DNA of 64,000 nucleotides from Thecaphora thlaspeos (GCA_900291925.1 UWYS01000018.1:484247-548246), one strand, 5' to 3'; positions 20,908 through 33,900 are shown, numbered from the stretch's first letter. Notes: generated from the letters alone by a model not told the origin. Numbers and translations: made by a program.

Positions 20908-23136
20908 TACAGTATGTAGCAGACATGCGACGATGGCCGAAGACAAGTCACCTGCTTCCGCCGGTGGAGCGGGCCTCGCTGACCTGGATCCATGTTGGTG
21001 CCAAGTCCTGTCTCCTTCCGTGCTGTAAACTGTATGTACTGTAGCTGTCCTGCGTGTCGCGGAACAGCAGCAGCGTAGTAGTACTCACAGTGACTGTCAG
21101 GCAGGTGCAAGTCTGTCTCGAGCGGTTTGGAACCCCGCCAGTGCAATCCGACGATGCTAGGGCGAGGTGCAAGACCATACGGTAAAGTACTGTACCAAGG
21201 CGACAAGGGGGGGGAGGCGATACAGAGGCCATCGGGTGATGTGAGAGCAGCAGAGGGAGGGGCGGGAAGTGGGAGACCACGGCGCGCGGGTCAGGGTGGG
21301 GAGCGTGAGCACGGCGGCTCCTCCTGTTCCCTCAGCTCGACGTCCACGGCGGCTGAAAGGCCAGGTACGATGTGGGTCGTAGCGTACTCACGACTGCACC
21401 CGCAGAAGTGCCCGGGCCGAGCGAACCAGCCTGGTCCAGATGGCACTGTACCCTTTACTTATTGTACCTGGGTGCGACGGCATGCGCCGAAATTGTGCTC
21501 TGCATGGCGACACCCGGAAAAAAGGCGATGATGACGGTACAATACTGTAGGTGGCTTCTATACAACGGGCAGCGGTCCGCTGCAAGGTGGTCGGTCGGTG
21601 AGTCTAAAAGGTTCCCTCATGCCATCCATCAGCCGCATTCTACAGTGTCCTCACCGGCCGGTAAGTACACCCCTGCCTTGGATAGCAGACAAGCGGCTCT
21701 GTTCCAATAAAATATATCTGGGCACCACCATCATTCGAACAGGACTTCCGATCCTTTGGAAAAGAGCGACGGCGACAGACTACATGTAACATAGGAGATA
21801 TGTACGGAAGACAGCCAACGGCCGATGGCTCGCTTGCCAGTCTGCGTCTCAGGTTGGGCCGGATGTCGTCGGCCGGGAAGAAGGCGTTGTTTTAGCGAGG
21901 AAGTCTTCCGCAAAATGCCTTATCCATTGCGGCTCCTCCTCACCTACAGTACTACATATTGGCCGGTCCTTGATCGCAATGCAATGTACACTGTAGCTTC
22001 AGCTGCTGTGCCTTTGCATGACACAGACTCTCGACCTTCCCTGTCAGCATTATACGTGCTTCATCAAGTCCCAACTTGTACAGTACGCTCGACCCTGGGC
22101 TACAGAGTACTCCTTGTAGCTGGCCTTTCGGGGGCGCGTCCTGCTGCGTTGCGCGATTAGGCCCAAGCCATCGTCAAGAGCGCCCTACAAAGATTGATTG
22201 TCAACGTGGTGCCAGGAAGTACTTACGTAGCACAAAGGCAGCCTAAGTGACCTTTCCGTGCCAACTGGCAGTGAACATCGCGACACGCCAGCTGACAGGG
22301 CGGCGGCGATCCGGCCTCGAGCGCCGTGAGAAGCAGCCGGCCCATCCGGATTCTGCAAAGAGTACAGTAGCAGCATAACGGCCAAAGTAGGTAGGTAGCT
22401 CCTCGCTTTTCATCACACGACTCTGCGGACCACGTCCGTCCATAGCGCCTGCAACAGCGAGCGTGGGTACTGTATGTGTGTACGTACATACTGTACATGA
22501 AGCACAGCACACAAACATTCGACGAGCAGCAGACCGCTGCACCTCGATAGCAGATCGATGCATGGGGGTAAAAGCTTGATTCAGCACCAGTACCCATCTC
22601 GGACCGAGGTGGCGCCCGGGGAAAATCTATACATCATCTTGCGCGAATGCGGCCCGCTCCCTGGACGAGCGTCTTCAGTTCATTGTTTTGTCAACGCGTT
22701 GCAATTCGAATCATCCTCAAAACCTTCCGTTCGTGTGGGTCGAAAGCTTGATCACGCCGGGCCATTGCCGCCGTGAAACGGTCTGTGACAAGCGCGTGTG
22801 CGCTCGCCAGGGTGCGCGCGCGCGGTCACATTGTGTTTGGTATTGGACTTCCAAGCCAGGAAGTTTGGCGGAAGTGTACGTAGTTACGGTTACTTGCTTC
22901 CGCTTGCAAACCTTGGAATCTGAGACAAACCCGGCACCCTTATCGGTCGCGGAGCCATACACACGCAACAAGCTGCACAGGTACCTCAGTTGACGCCGTC
23001 ATGAGACCGGATGTCCACAGGCCTTCCACTGCAAGAATCACCGTTGACTGACGCCCCATGAAGCCCTGCTCTCCTCAAGATTCGTTGCAGATCCGGTGCC
23101 AGCATGAGAGGGGGGAGCGATTGTCATCATACTGTA
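20908..23136. repeat. Cluster of TACTGTA/TACAGTA heptamers
   Basis: Ten copies counted by eye, starting at 20908, 21037, 21188, 21543, 21945, 22079, 22363, 22468, 22489 and 23130, in both orientations and without fixed spacing. About 0.3 would be expected by chance for one orientation pair in this length of random sequence. Function unknown; binding-site cluster or remnant of a dispersed repeat are both possible. Confidence 0.6.
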
Positions 23137-24026
23137 TCACCTGCCGGTTCTTCATCCTGATGGGTCACTAAGGGGTTAGGACATGAAGGCTCAGTGGATC
23201 GCAGCAGACCATCTTTCCCACGGCCCAAAATATGGCGAGAAAGCTGAGCCGGAACGGCATGCGATACGATCGTATTGTACCCCCCTGCCCGTCACGATCA
23301 CCTGTCTTGGCTCCCACTTTCCTTGTTCCTGCACGCACCACACGCTACGGCTACATATGTATAGTATGTAGCTCCATCCCTACGATAACATGGCGACTTC
23401 CGGCTTCCGGATACCGATTTCTTATATACGGTAGAAGACGTTCGACACGCGAGTGCTTTCCAGTAGAGTAGGCGCGTTTTGCCGACACGACAGGGGTCCG
23501 CACTTTCGATGCAGCAGGGTAGGGGAAGGGATCCAAATAGACGGAACGGAATATTCGGCCTATCATCGCGAGACCGTGCGGCTTCCGACCCCTTGTCACC
23601 ACAGGGTCGGACCGGAACAGGTCGATGCTAGGTACGCTGATCGCGGCCGAAATCAAATACTCTCTACCCGCGGCTCCATCAGGTGCCACGGTCAAGTTGT
23701 GGCGGATGGAGTCGGAGTCAAGTGGCGTTGGAATCATCCCGAGACCTGACGGAGACAGAAGACGGCGGTTCACGCTGCGACACGCCGTTCGTGGCGATGG
23801 GTGGGAATCGCGCTTTCTGACAGATCACTCGGAGCCGTCCGAAAGCAAGAAATAGGCTCAGCGGCAGCGCGTTTGACCATGAATTAGAGGCCAACAAGCA
23901 GCAGCAGCTAAATTACTTCTACACCTCTTTCTCTGCGGCTCGGACCTCACGAAACTGGCTTGAGACAAGGTTGAATACTCTGTGTGTGTGCAACACTTAG
24001 AGAGCAGGATCGCTTCGTTGCTCTCC

Positions 24027-24050
24027 GGATGGATGGATGGATGGATGGAT
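24027..24050. repeat. (GGAT)6 microsatellite
   Basis: Six perfect GGAT units in the upstream region of the RSC9-like gene. Confidence 0.9.
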
Positions 24051-24216
24051 GGGTGTAATAAGGAGTAGACTATAGAGGCGGCCAAGGGAAGGCGGCGATG
24101 GCGAGCTGCGTGCTCTTTCGGGCGGGCGCTCAGACGCGTCGGCGGGGGGAGGCATGGCAACGCGTCAAGGCTGTATGAGCTGGCCAGTTTGCGCTACGCT
24201 GCCCTTCCCTGCCCAA

Positions 24217-24247
24217 GCAGAGGCAGAGGCAGAGGCAGAGGCAGAGG
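24217..24247. repeat. (GCAGAG)n microsatellite
   Basis: About five copies of the hexamer, in the promoter/5' UTR region of the RSC9-like gene. Confidence 0.85.
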
Positions 24248-24617
24248 CGGCGCGCGCCTCGCTCGTCATTCTCAGCCAACTCTCTGCTGCTTTTCGCTAG
24301 ACCCTTCCCTCGCAACACCCGCGACCTATCCAGCGTCACTTCACCAACGCTCTCTCGCCACATACCAGCGCTCGTCACATCCCCACCCTCGCGCTCTGCA
24401 TCACGTCCGCTTCTCGACACATCTTCTTCTCGCTCCCCCTCGCTCTTCCTCCCGTCCCTCTGAGCCCGCATCCATCCCTGTAGCCGCTGCGGAAAGCGCT
24501 ACCGCCCCAACCTTCTGCCACTGCCTCTACGCCGCTCTTTGCAATCATACCTACCCCTAGCGAGCAGCCTCAACGCAAAGCACGGCCACGCCAGCCCCAC
24601 GCTGCTGCCCGCGCTCA

Positions 24618-27600
24618 ATGTCCTATCCCACCACGCCCGCAGCTCTCCCCTATGGCGCACAGCCCATCCCGCTGGCAGCTCACCCGACCCATACCAGCCC
24701 GATGCAGCATGTGCAGCAGCACCACCAGCACCCCTCGCCCTCTCCAGCGTACCATCATCCGCACGGAGCTTCCCCCCAGCAGCCTCGCTACGTTCCACAG
24801 CAACTCCTCCAGCAGCCGCACCTTCAGCAACAGCAGCACCAGCAGCAACAGTCTATTCCACCTCACCTCCACCAATCCTCGCCTTATCCCAACACCCCCA
24901 ACCCCAACCGTCCCATCCATCCTCTCCCGCAGCACAACCGCCTCCAGCACCTTCAGCACGGTCAGACGCCTCGCTCGCCCGCCCCCAACTCGCTCCTTTC
25001 TCGACCCGCCAACCTGACTCCGCAGTCTGTCATCCACTCTTCCAGGCACACCAGGGCGGTCCGCGGCGCCGGCGCCGAAGACGGCGGCAGGAGCAAAAAG
25101 GCCAAGCGCCTCATCGGCGACGGCTTCGAAGCGCCCTACCTCCAGCCGGGCCCCACCAATCGCCTCCTTCTCTCGCTCAAGTCCGGCCTCACCATCCAGA
25201 TCGACTGGGCATTATCACGCCTCGCCGAGAACTCGCTCTCCAAGCATGACGCGCTCCTGCTCGACAACGTACCGGGCCTCGCCGACGCCCTACTGGCCTA
25301 TCCGCGCAGGCTGTGCGCCGCCATCAAGGGCGAGCCGTCGCAGGCGTGGGAGGGGCCCGAGTTCGAACAAGGGCCGCACGCAGACGATGTCGGCATCGGC
25401 GCGTCCGGCGACGGAGACCGACAGGGCGGCGCCAGCTGGTACATCAGCGGCCAAGGCGTCGCGCACCCACCGACGCTCGCCCAGACTAGCATGGTTCGCC
25501 GGAGGCTGCTGCTGATGCCGTCGTCGACCAACGTCGAACGCGCGCGCATCGGATCGCTGGTCGCTTCGGCCAGTGAGGCGGAAGGAGAGGAAAGGCACTC
25601 GGACGACGACAACGACGACGACGATGACGACGACGACGACGACGAAAATGATGACGACGACGAGCAAGCGCCCCGCGACTTCAGCTTCGATCCGGCCCGC
25701 AACCCGGCGCACGCCGCCCTGATGCGACGCGCGCTTGAGGCGGCCCTGATCCTCCGCAACATGGCGATGCAGTCGTCCAACGCCCGCCACCTCTTGCTAC
25801 TCCGCGGCGTCCAGACTCTGGTCCGCAACGTCCTCGCCCTTCCGTCGATGGTGCTGGTCCGTGAGGCAGATGCAGACGGACAGCCAAAGGCTGAGAGCGA
25901 AGAGTGGCTCGAGCTCGAGGGCGTCGGCGAGCTGCGCCTCCACTTCCTCGACCTTCTCGAAGGCATCGCGCCGAAGCTCCACCTGAGCCAGCGTGCCCAA
26001 TTCTCCGTGGCAGCCCAGGGCCTGGCGGGATGCTCGACCGTCGGCTTCGGCGACGCCAAGGCCGACGAGCTTGGGCGAGACCGCGACGTCGCCAACGTCC
26101 CCAGCCCTAGCTCCGTTGACAATCTCAAGGCGGCCGATAAAATCTTCCTCCAGCTGCTCGACATGGTTCACCACTCGACCGACCGCGCCTTCCTGCTCGG
26201 CTCGCTGCGGTGCCTTTCGGCGATGTCTGCCTCGGAGAGGAACGAGGCAGCCTTTGTCGAGGTCGACCTGCCATGCGCGAGGCAGTCGCCCGGCCTGCTG
26301 GGCCGCTGCATTGAGCTGCTACCGCTGACGCAGGACACGGAGTTGGTCGAGGCGACGCTCGATCTGCTCTACCAGCTCGTCTGCATCGGCAACAACGGGC
26401 TGCGGCTCGCCGCCTCGTTACCCGCGTCGGGCTCCGATGCGTTGCCCCCGACGCCAAAGGGGCTCTTGTCGGCCTCGGCCTCGGCGCGCAGCTTCTCGCG
26501 CACCTTTGCCGCGGTCCGCATGCTGGTGCGCAACCTCGACGTCGGCAAGGTGGCCTGGAAGCGCGACCACAAACTCACCGTCCACCGCGAGTGGTCGTAC
26601 GCGGTGCCCGGCAGGGCGCGCGAGGCGATGCGCAAGGAGCGCGAGGCGCGCCTCCAGCGCCAGAACGAGACGGCCGAAAACCGAGCGAGGAAGAAGCGCC
26701 TGACGAGACAGGAAAAGGCGTCCATCGTCTCTCTCAACGAGCCCGAGCGCGGGACTGCATGGTGAGTCGAGCCGACCGCGTGGCCGCAAGCAATGAGACG
26801 CAGATCTCGTTCCGACTGACACCGCTTTTCTCTGACCTGCACCGCCGCCAACTCCGTCACCGCCGCCAGGATGAAGTACGTCTTCAGCGGGAACCCGAAC
26901 AAGGAGGTGACGCAGATGGAGTTCTGGACGGCGTACAAGGAAGAGTTCTTCCAGCTCGCGCAGTCGAACCTGGCGGCGCCGCTGCTACCTGCGGCCGAGC
27001 TGATCCGCATCGTATCGCAGGTCTTTACCGGCGCAGCGGCAATGGTGATCCCCGCCACCGACAACAACCAGCCACGCTTCGTCATCAAGGGGATCGAGGT
27101 GCGCGAGCGCGACCAGTCCGAGCCGTTCCAGTGCGGGTGGAGGAGCTGCCCCTCGAAGCAGGCGCGCACGGCCGAGGCGCAGCGCGACCACGCCAAGGTC
27201 CACGTGCGCTTTGCGCGCGACGGTCGGTGCCAGTGGCTCAGCTGCGACTTTGATGTCGACTCGGGCGACGAGAGGATCACCTCGCTCGACGACGACGCCA
27301 AGAAGCAGATCCTGCGGGCCCACGTACTGACGCATCTGCCGCAGGACGCCAAGGCGGTGGCCCAGCCATCAGGCCAAGAGGAGAAGCGACTGCAGCAGCA
27401 CAATCAGCAGGCGAGAGTTTCACCGTCGGCGAAGACGACAAAGACTGCCGTGCCAAGGAAGATGACGGTCGACGATAAGCTGCGCGTGGTCGGAGACGGC
27501 GCCAGCCACACGGGCGAGGCGGCCGAGTTTGACAAAAAGACGATGCACAACGGCTCGCGCTACATACTCGCCAAGCGGGAAAGTAGTGCCGACTCGCCCA

Positions 27601-28370
27601 AGCTGCCCGGACTGGAGGAAGAGCACGACCGCGTCAGCGAGAGCGCCAGGGTTGTCGCCTCCTCCTCCTCCTCCTCCTCTCCTTCCTCCACCACCACCAC
27701 CTCGAGCAAGTCGCGCCCTACGCCAGTGACGATAGACAATCCTGGCAGGCTGACGTTTGAAGTGGTACGAACGCCCTCACAGGGACCGGACGATAGTCCG
27801 TCTCCGCAGGGAATTGCGTTTGTCTCTCTGCTCATCCTGCGCATGCTGACGCGCAACGCCGCCGCTGTACTGGACAAGACGGGACATCGCACCGACGCTG
27901 CCGGTGTGCATGACGAAGCAGATGTAGGTCAAATACTGCACGGAGAGGGGGACGATAAGTTTGGTCTACCGCTTCCTCTTCACTTTGCATCAAAAGTTCC
28001 CCCCCCCACCACTACCACCACGAAATCTTCCAACACCGTCGGAATCGGATCGTCCAACGATGAAAGCAAAATTGCTGACCGAGCAGCAGAAGGTGGTGAT
28101 GGTGGAGGAGGAGGGATGGCAGATGACGGTCTAGCACCGCTAGCTACGAACCAAGATTGGGCAGCGGAAGCAGCAAAGAGGTTCATGCAAGCCATGTCGG
28201 CAGTGGAGGAGGAAATGGCCATGCAGTCCTGTCAGAATGACATACTGTGTAGGTACATCAACGAGACCCTCGTAGAAGTCAGGTCGACAACCAGCGGTGA
28301 AAAGGCTGGTTTTGAACATATCCTACTAGCTGCTGGAGCGGAGGAACACGATATGCTCCAAGACGAGTAG
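24618..28370 (+). CDS. RSC9/ARID2-like chromatin-remodelling complex subunit
   Basis: Exons 24618..26761 and 26870..28370 join in phase 2 (donor GTGAGT, acceptor CAG) to 1214 residues. The N-terminus is His/Gln/Pro-rich and disordered. From about residue 170 comes an ARM-like helical region (LSLKSGLTIQIDWALSRLAE; DNVPGLADALLAYP), interrupted by a long Asp-rich tract, then EAALILRNMAMQSSNARHLL, the type of repeat seen in RSC9 and ARID2. Exon 2 opens with NPNKEVTQMEFWTAYKEEF and AELIRIVSQVFTGAAAMVIP, an RFX/RSC9-like winged-helix region. A zinc-finger-like segment follows (FQCGWRSC, then HAKVHVRF and CQWLSCDF). The C-terminal part is Ser-rich with a conserved-looking AAEAAKRFMQAMSAVEEEM helix. 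RSC9 is a DNA-contacting subunit of the RSC/PBAF nucleosome remodeller. I see no clear ARID domain at the N-terminus. Confidence 0.75.
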
Positions 28371-28621
28371 TAGTGTGCCATTCATGCAATGAAGCTGTCT
28401 CTTGCTCATTGGGCTGATCGTCGTCGTGGTCTCTGTGCGAAGTGAAGAAGATGGTGGAGCGGGATGGTCGTACGGTCCCTGGTTCAGGTCGGTCCGTGAT
28501 TGATCGTCGAAATACAAGGTAACTAGCTGGCAAAAGAAGACGTCGGACGTTCGACTGACCGGGGCCAAAATGAGAGATTGAGTGAGAAAAAGACAAACAA
28601 AAAGCACAAAACAGATGGTAA

Positions 28622-28724
28622 TGGAGACTGCATGAATCGAACACGCGACCTTTCACAATCGATCGTCAACTCGTAAACGAGCCAGGATGCGAAGCGAACA
28701 CTCTACCAACTGAGCTAAACCCCC
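28622..28724 (-). tRNA. tRNA-Ala(CGC) with intron
   Basis: Acceptor GGGGGTT/AGTCTCC, D stem GCTC/GAGT, anticodon stem TTCGC/GTGAA (one G-U) with loop TTCGCA plus T, anticodon CGC. T arm GCGTG/CATGC around TTCGATT is identical to the 857-957 tRNA. The intron follows base 37 and differs in sequence from the other two tRNA-Ala introns. The body differs from the AGC isoacceptors mainly in the anticodon. Confidence 0.9.
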
Positions 28725-29094
28725 GATGGATACTAAGAAAACTAGAATAGTTTAAATATCAATTGTAAAAGCATGAAAAACTCGGGCTTTTCCTCAACTG
28801 CCTCCTCCCACGCCAAAGGAGTATTATCCGAGCGGACGGGCTGGCTACCCCTTTTCCACTGAACCGCTCTGCTGTTAAATTCGCCGCCCATGTTGGGATA
28901 TGATACCTTCTTCAAAGGAGATGTGCCGACAAACGAGCCAGATGACCTTGTTAGAACCGAGTGACCATCCCTCGTTCGGTGGGTGGAGGTCAAAGGTGTA
29001 TTTCCATTTAATACTCTTGGAGAAAGAGAGTCGCAGCAGGCTACCTACAAATGTCCGATGGAAGAACAACAGATATTCGTCGTCGTCTTTGCGC
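28725..29094. other. Intergenic, no gene seen
   Basis: AT-richer stretch between the tRNA and the 3' end of the MTP18 gene; no supported coding content. Confidence 0.55.
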
Positions 29095-30160
29095 TCACTC
29101 CATCTTTACCTTTTCCTTTACCGCATCAATCGTCTCTTCTTTCTTGGTACCAAAGAAGATTTCTTGTGCCCAGTCAAAGACCAGATCGACAGCATGTTCG
29201 ACAGGTTCGTCAAAGATGAATGGAAGCGCAGGGACGAACGCCAAACCAGCGACGGTAGGACCGGCCGCTCTGACCCTGGGTCTGCTAGATTTGGCGAAGA
29301 GCGGCGCAGAGTATCGTACGATCGAGTGAATGGTAAACGCGGGCAAGGCCATGCTCGCCAGACTCTGAAAGACGGCTCGACGCGCTACAACCAGAGCTAC
29401 GCTGGTGCTTTCGTTGTGTCGGGCTGTGTCGGAGTGGGCGACCGACTCGACTGCTGCGTCTCGTTTGCGCAGTTCCGTCTTTTGCGATTCGTCCAGTTTC
29501 GCCAGTGTCGCCCTGTCGATTCCCAACGACGCTGCAGCGTCTACCACTTTCTTCTCCGCCGTCTCTACCACGCCGTCGCCGCTTATCGTCGACTCGTGTG
29601 CCTTTGCGGCTTTGTATCCGGCATAGCTGACGTCTCCAATGAGGTAGAGCCAAGAGATACCGTAGGCGGCGCGAACGACTTCCGGCCGTGTGAGGGGTCG
29701 AAAGGCCTCGCCAATGTCGGAGCTGTAGGCGATGTAGCGAGAGGAGGAGACGATGACCGTCTTGAGACGCATGGCGTACGCGGCGTAGCGAGAGATTCCC
29801 TGGTCGAGGTCGAGAGAGATGAGGGGCTCCGAAGAGGAGGACGAGGAGTTGACAGTGGGCGTGGGCAGACCGGTGGTGTTGGAGGGCGGGGCGAGGTCGT
29901 CGACTTTGGTCTGCGAAGAGGCGGGCGAGGAGGAGGAGGAGGAGGAGGCAGAGGCGCGAAGGGAGAAGGTGTGCAGGGTGGTGCTCCTGATCGAGCCTGG
30001 CGAAGGGGAGTAGGGCAGGGAGACAAGGTCAGCAGGGGTGTCAAGAGAGCGATTGACGGTGGGATCTGGTGCATCGCTTACCTCGTTCTGGCCAGCTGGT
30101 CTGGCTGAGGAGGTCAAAGGGGGTCAAGCGCTGCTGGAAAGTGGAGAATAGGGCGTCCAT
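29095..30160 (-). CDS. Mitochondrial fission process protein 1 (MTP18/MTFP1)
   Basis: Exons complement(29095..29996, 30082..30160), 326 residues; donor GTAAGC, acceptor CAG, phase 1, joining PERG to SIRSTTLHTF. After a Ser-rich N-terminal stretch, the MTP18 signature appears: RYAAYAMRLKTVIVSSSRYI, AYSSDIGEAFRPLTRP, YGISWLYLIGDVSYAGYKA. A helical insert follows (SLGIDRATLAKLDES), then hydrophobic segments (SMALPAFTIHSIVRYSAPLF; AGLAFVPALPFIFDEPVEHA) and an amphipathic end (VDLVFDWAQEIFF). MTP18 is an inner mitochondrial membrane protein needed for fission. The PFIFDEPVEHAVD motif is the most diagnostic part. The first exon is short (26 codons). Divergent from VPS18, sharing an 816-bp intergenic region. 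Confidence 0.9.
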
Positions 30161-30976
30161 GATGAACGGCGATGGGAGGAGGGACAGGTAAGGGGATCCG
30201 GGAGCGAGCGAGAGAAGGTGTGAAGGAGTGTGTGTGTGTAATAGATGGGCTGAGGGCGCTGCCGACAGAGACTGAGAGAAGGAGAAGTGAAAGCAAAGAA
30301 CAAGAGAGTGTGGGGGAGTGTGTGACGACGACGACGACGATGACGAGTGAGGTGGTGGTGGTGGTGGTAGCAAAAGGAGGAAAAGGGGGAAGGGGGTTAT
30401 TTGTGTGCCGGCGGCTGAAGGTGTCTCGGCGAGCGTGTCTCTGATCTGTTGATGGGCGGGTGGACGGGTGGATGTGTTGCGGTGTAGCGAGCCAGGCTAG
30501 GACGACGGATGGCACGAAAGAGGAAAGAAGGAGCTAGAGTAGTGTAGTGCGTGTAGGACGGACGGGACACAGAAGGAGGCCGGGTGCCGGTAGAAGTTGG
30601 GCGCAGGCGAATCGCTGCGACGCTGCCACTCTGCCGCCTCACGCATCGCGTCGCATCCAACGGCGGCCCTCCACACACATCTCGGAGCCGAGGAGCCGTC
30701 AGCAAGCGGGGCAGGCCAGCGAGCGGGTGGCCCATTCGCGCGGCTCGCTGCAGGGACCGCTTTCTTCGCTCGGCAGACCGGCGCTGCTCGTCCTCGTCCT
30801 CGCCCTCGTCCTTCCCTCCCTTCTCCTCTCTGCTCTCTGCTCTGACTCCTCTCCTGTTTCCTCTCCTGTCTCATCCTCTCGTCTTCTCTAGCCGCGCCTG
30901 CCACTCCCGTCGCGCACACCCTCGCCTCTCCCTGCGCTAACTCCGCTTGGCCACCCTCGGCCAGCATCTACCCATA
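30161..30976. other. Divergent promoter region MTP18 / VPS18
   Basis: Head-to-head intergenic region containing GGTGGTGGT and TGTGTG short repeats near 30230-30370 and a pyrimidine-rich stretch before VPS18 (30780-30890). No gene supported. Confidence 0.6.
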
Positions 30977-33900
30977 ATGTTCGACGACTTTGTCCAGAGC
31001 AGCTCAACACAGCCATCCTCATCAAGCAACACGATAGGCTGCGGCATCCCCACGAACCGCGACCTCTTCGCCAGCCACCCGTCCAGCGCCCATCTCCGCC
31101 GCGATGAGACGACTCATGGCAACGCAAGCTACCCGCACCGCAACACCCACGATGGCTACGAACATGACCCCATCACCCACGCCGCATCCTCCTCCTCCTC
31201 CGCCGCCGTAGTACCAGCAGACCCTTATTTTGCCACGAGCGCAATCCTAGACCCGGTAGCGTCACTCGAGACCGGCTTCATATCCAGCGACCTCGACCCA
31301 GACGCACAAGACACTCCCATCTTCCAGCTCGGCCGCGTACAGTACGCCTTCAACGCACCACTTGCCCTCATGACCGTTGCATCAAACATCCTCACAATGT
31401 GCCTCTTTGCCTACCCAGCATCGTCGTCCTCTTCGTCCTCTTCCTCCTCCAACCCCAACAGCGCCAACTTCCCATCGGCACCACCGCGCCTCGTACGCAT
31501 TGACCTCGACGACCCAGAGCGCACACAAGAGGCAGACGTACCCATCCCACCCACACCTCGGGCCGCACGCAACCAGCCGCCCGTCGACCCCACCACGATC
31601 GGTCCACACAAGATCTTCTCCGATCCCTCCGGCACGCATCTCCTCCTCGTCATGCGCAACGGCGACTGCTACTACTGGATCTCCCGATGGAAAAAGGCCA
31701 GGATGCTCAACAAGCTAAAGGGCCTCGCTATCGAGAGCGTCGCGTGGAACAAGCATTCGACAGACGCAGCCTCGTCGGCCAACCTGTCCAACCCAAACGG
31801 CGGCGGACGCAAGAGGGCCGGACAGGGTGGCTCCTCGGCAGCCGTATCATCGACACGAGAGATTCTCGTCGGGACGCGCTCAGGTGACATCTTTGAGGTC
31901 CTCATAGCCGCGCCCACAGGCAGCGACGCAGACGAGGGCGACTTCTTCGACAAGCTCGCACGCAGGACCGCCGGCGGCGGAGGCGACCGCGGCGATATCG
32001 ACAAGTTCGTCCGCCACGTCTTTACCCTGCCCGAGCGACAGCCCGTCACCGGTCTGACTTCCGAACCCTTCCCCCGGTCGTCACAAACGCAGACGCCAGC
32101 GGCGCCGGGCGCCGGGAAGCGCGGCGCCGCGTCATCGATGACGCAAAAGGCCGTCGTCGTCGCCACTACCAGCACGCGCATCTACGAGTTCGTCGGACAG
32201 CTCGGCAAGCTCAAGGGCGACGACAGCGAGACCGAGAGCCTCTACGAAAAGCTTTTTGAGCCATACCGCGGCGACGCTGTGCCGAACCTGAAGTCGGAGC
32301 TTCCTGGCGACCTTCCCTACTCGGAGCTCCACACCTGGACGGCCAGCGGGAGCCGCCAGGCCTCGGCACTCGCCTGGCTCACCGGTCCCGGCGTCTACCA
32401 CGGCCTCATCGCCTACGGCGACCAGAGCGGCGTCGGAGACAGTGTCATCGACAGCGCCAATCTGCTTCCCTACCCGGCCATCGCCCTCGAGGTCGACGGC
32501 GGAGGCGGCGACAGCGGCAACCAGCAGCAGCAGCAGCAACAGCAGACAATCGCCGAGATCCCGCTCAGCATCGCGCTGACCGAGTTTCACTTTGTCCTCT
32601 TGTATCAGGACCGCGTTATGGCCATCAGCTCACTCGACGACCAGGTCATCTTTGAAGAATCGCTCCCGCTGCGCCCCGACGAGCGCGTCATCGGGTCCGC
32701 CGTCGATGTGGCCAAGCGGACATTCTGGATCTACACTGACGCGAGCATCTTTGAGCTGGTCGTCAAGGACGAGGCGCGCGACGTGTGGCGCATCTATCTC
32801 GAGCGCGGCTCTTATGACGCGGCGCTGCGCTACGCCAAGGCAGGGCTACAGCGCGGGACGGTGCTCTCGTCGCAGGGCGACCGCTTTTTTGCCGAGGCGC
32901 GCTACATCCAGGCGGCCCAGTGCTACGCCCAGACCTTTATGCGGTCGTTTGAGGAGATTGCGCTGCGCTTTGTCGAGTGCGGCCAGCGCGATGCGCTGCG
33001 CTACTACCTCGTGATGCGCCTCGAGCGGCTGCGGCGCTCCGACGGCCCGCAGCGGACGATGCTGGCGACGTGGCTCGTCGAAATCTACCTGGGCAAGATC
33101 AATCAGCTCGAGGACGTCGCAGCGGCCGAGGCGGCGAGCCAGGATGTGGAGAACTACCGCCTTGAGCGCGAGATGCTGGTCGAGGAGCTGTACCAGTTCC
33201 TCTCGACGTATCGCGACGCGCTCCATCCGGCGACGACGTACGGGCTGATCCAAAAACACGGGCGCAGCGAGGTGCTGCTCCACTACGCCGAAGTCATTGG
33301 CGATTTCGATCGGATCGTGCGCCACCACGTCCAGGAGGAGGCATGGGGCGCGGCGATCGAGACGCTTCAGCGCCGGGAGAGCGACGACCTCTGCTACCGC
33401 TTTGCGACGATCCTGATGCGGCAGGCGCCGCACGAGGTGGTCGAGTGCTGGATGCAGAGGAAGGGACTCGATCCGCGCCGGCTGACACCGGCGCTGCTGC
33501 AACACCGACCGCAGCGCGACATGGGAGGGACGAACGAGGCGATTGTCTACCTCCGCCACGCCATCGCCGTCAATGGCAACACCGACGCGGCGATCCACAA
33601 CCTTCTCCTCACGCTCCTCGCCCGCTCCGCCTCGTCTTCGAACGACGCCAAACGCGACCTGCTAGGCTTCATCGACACGGCGCAATCCAACCCGCTGACG
33701 TCGCAGCCGTTCTTCGACCTCGACTATGCGCTGCGCACCTGCAGCGCGAGCGGACAGAAGGAGGCGTGCGTCCGCATCTACGCCAAGATGGGCCTGCACG
33801 AGAGTGCCGTCGACCTGGCGATCGCCGAGGGCGAGATGGAGCTCGCCTGCTCGTGCGCCGATCTGGTCGAGGGCGATGGGGAGCTCAAGAAGAAGCTCTG

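Larger units (their letters stand above)
19317..24617. other. 5.3-kb gene-free stretch between divergent genes
   Basis: Head-to-head interval between the Ada-like gene and RSC9-like gene. The outer parts are presumably promoters and 5' UTRs. Many short ORFs exist, but none has family-like sequence, convincing splice structure or unusual length. Contents: repeated TACTGTA/TACAGTA heptamers between 20908 and 23136, a GGAT microsatellite (24027-24050) and a GCAGAG microsatellite (about 24217-24247). No transposon termini or reverse transcriptase/transposase fragments recognised. Confidence 0.6.

Noticed and set aside
20470..20946. 158-codon minus-strand open frame in the gene-free stretch
   Set aside because: No family similarity, no splice partners and composition like its surroundings; not enough to call a gene.
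24027..24247. Possible CRISPR-like or satellite array
   Set aside because: Only simple microsatellites (GGAT and GCAGAG) without spacers; CRISPR arrays are not expected in a fungal genome.
30947..30976. Ten extra N-terminal codons for VPS18
   Set aside because: The extension begins with TTG, not ATG; the first ATG at 30977 is a better start.
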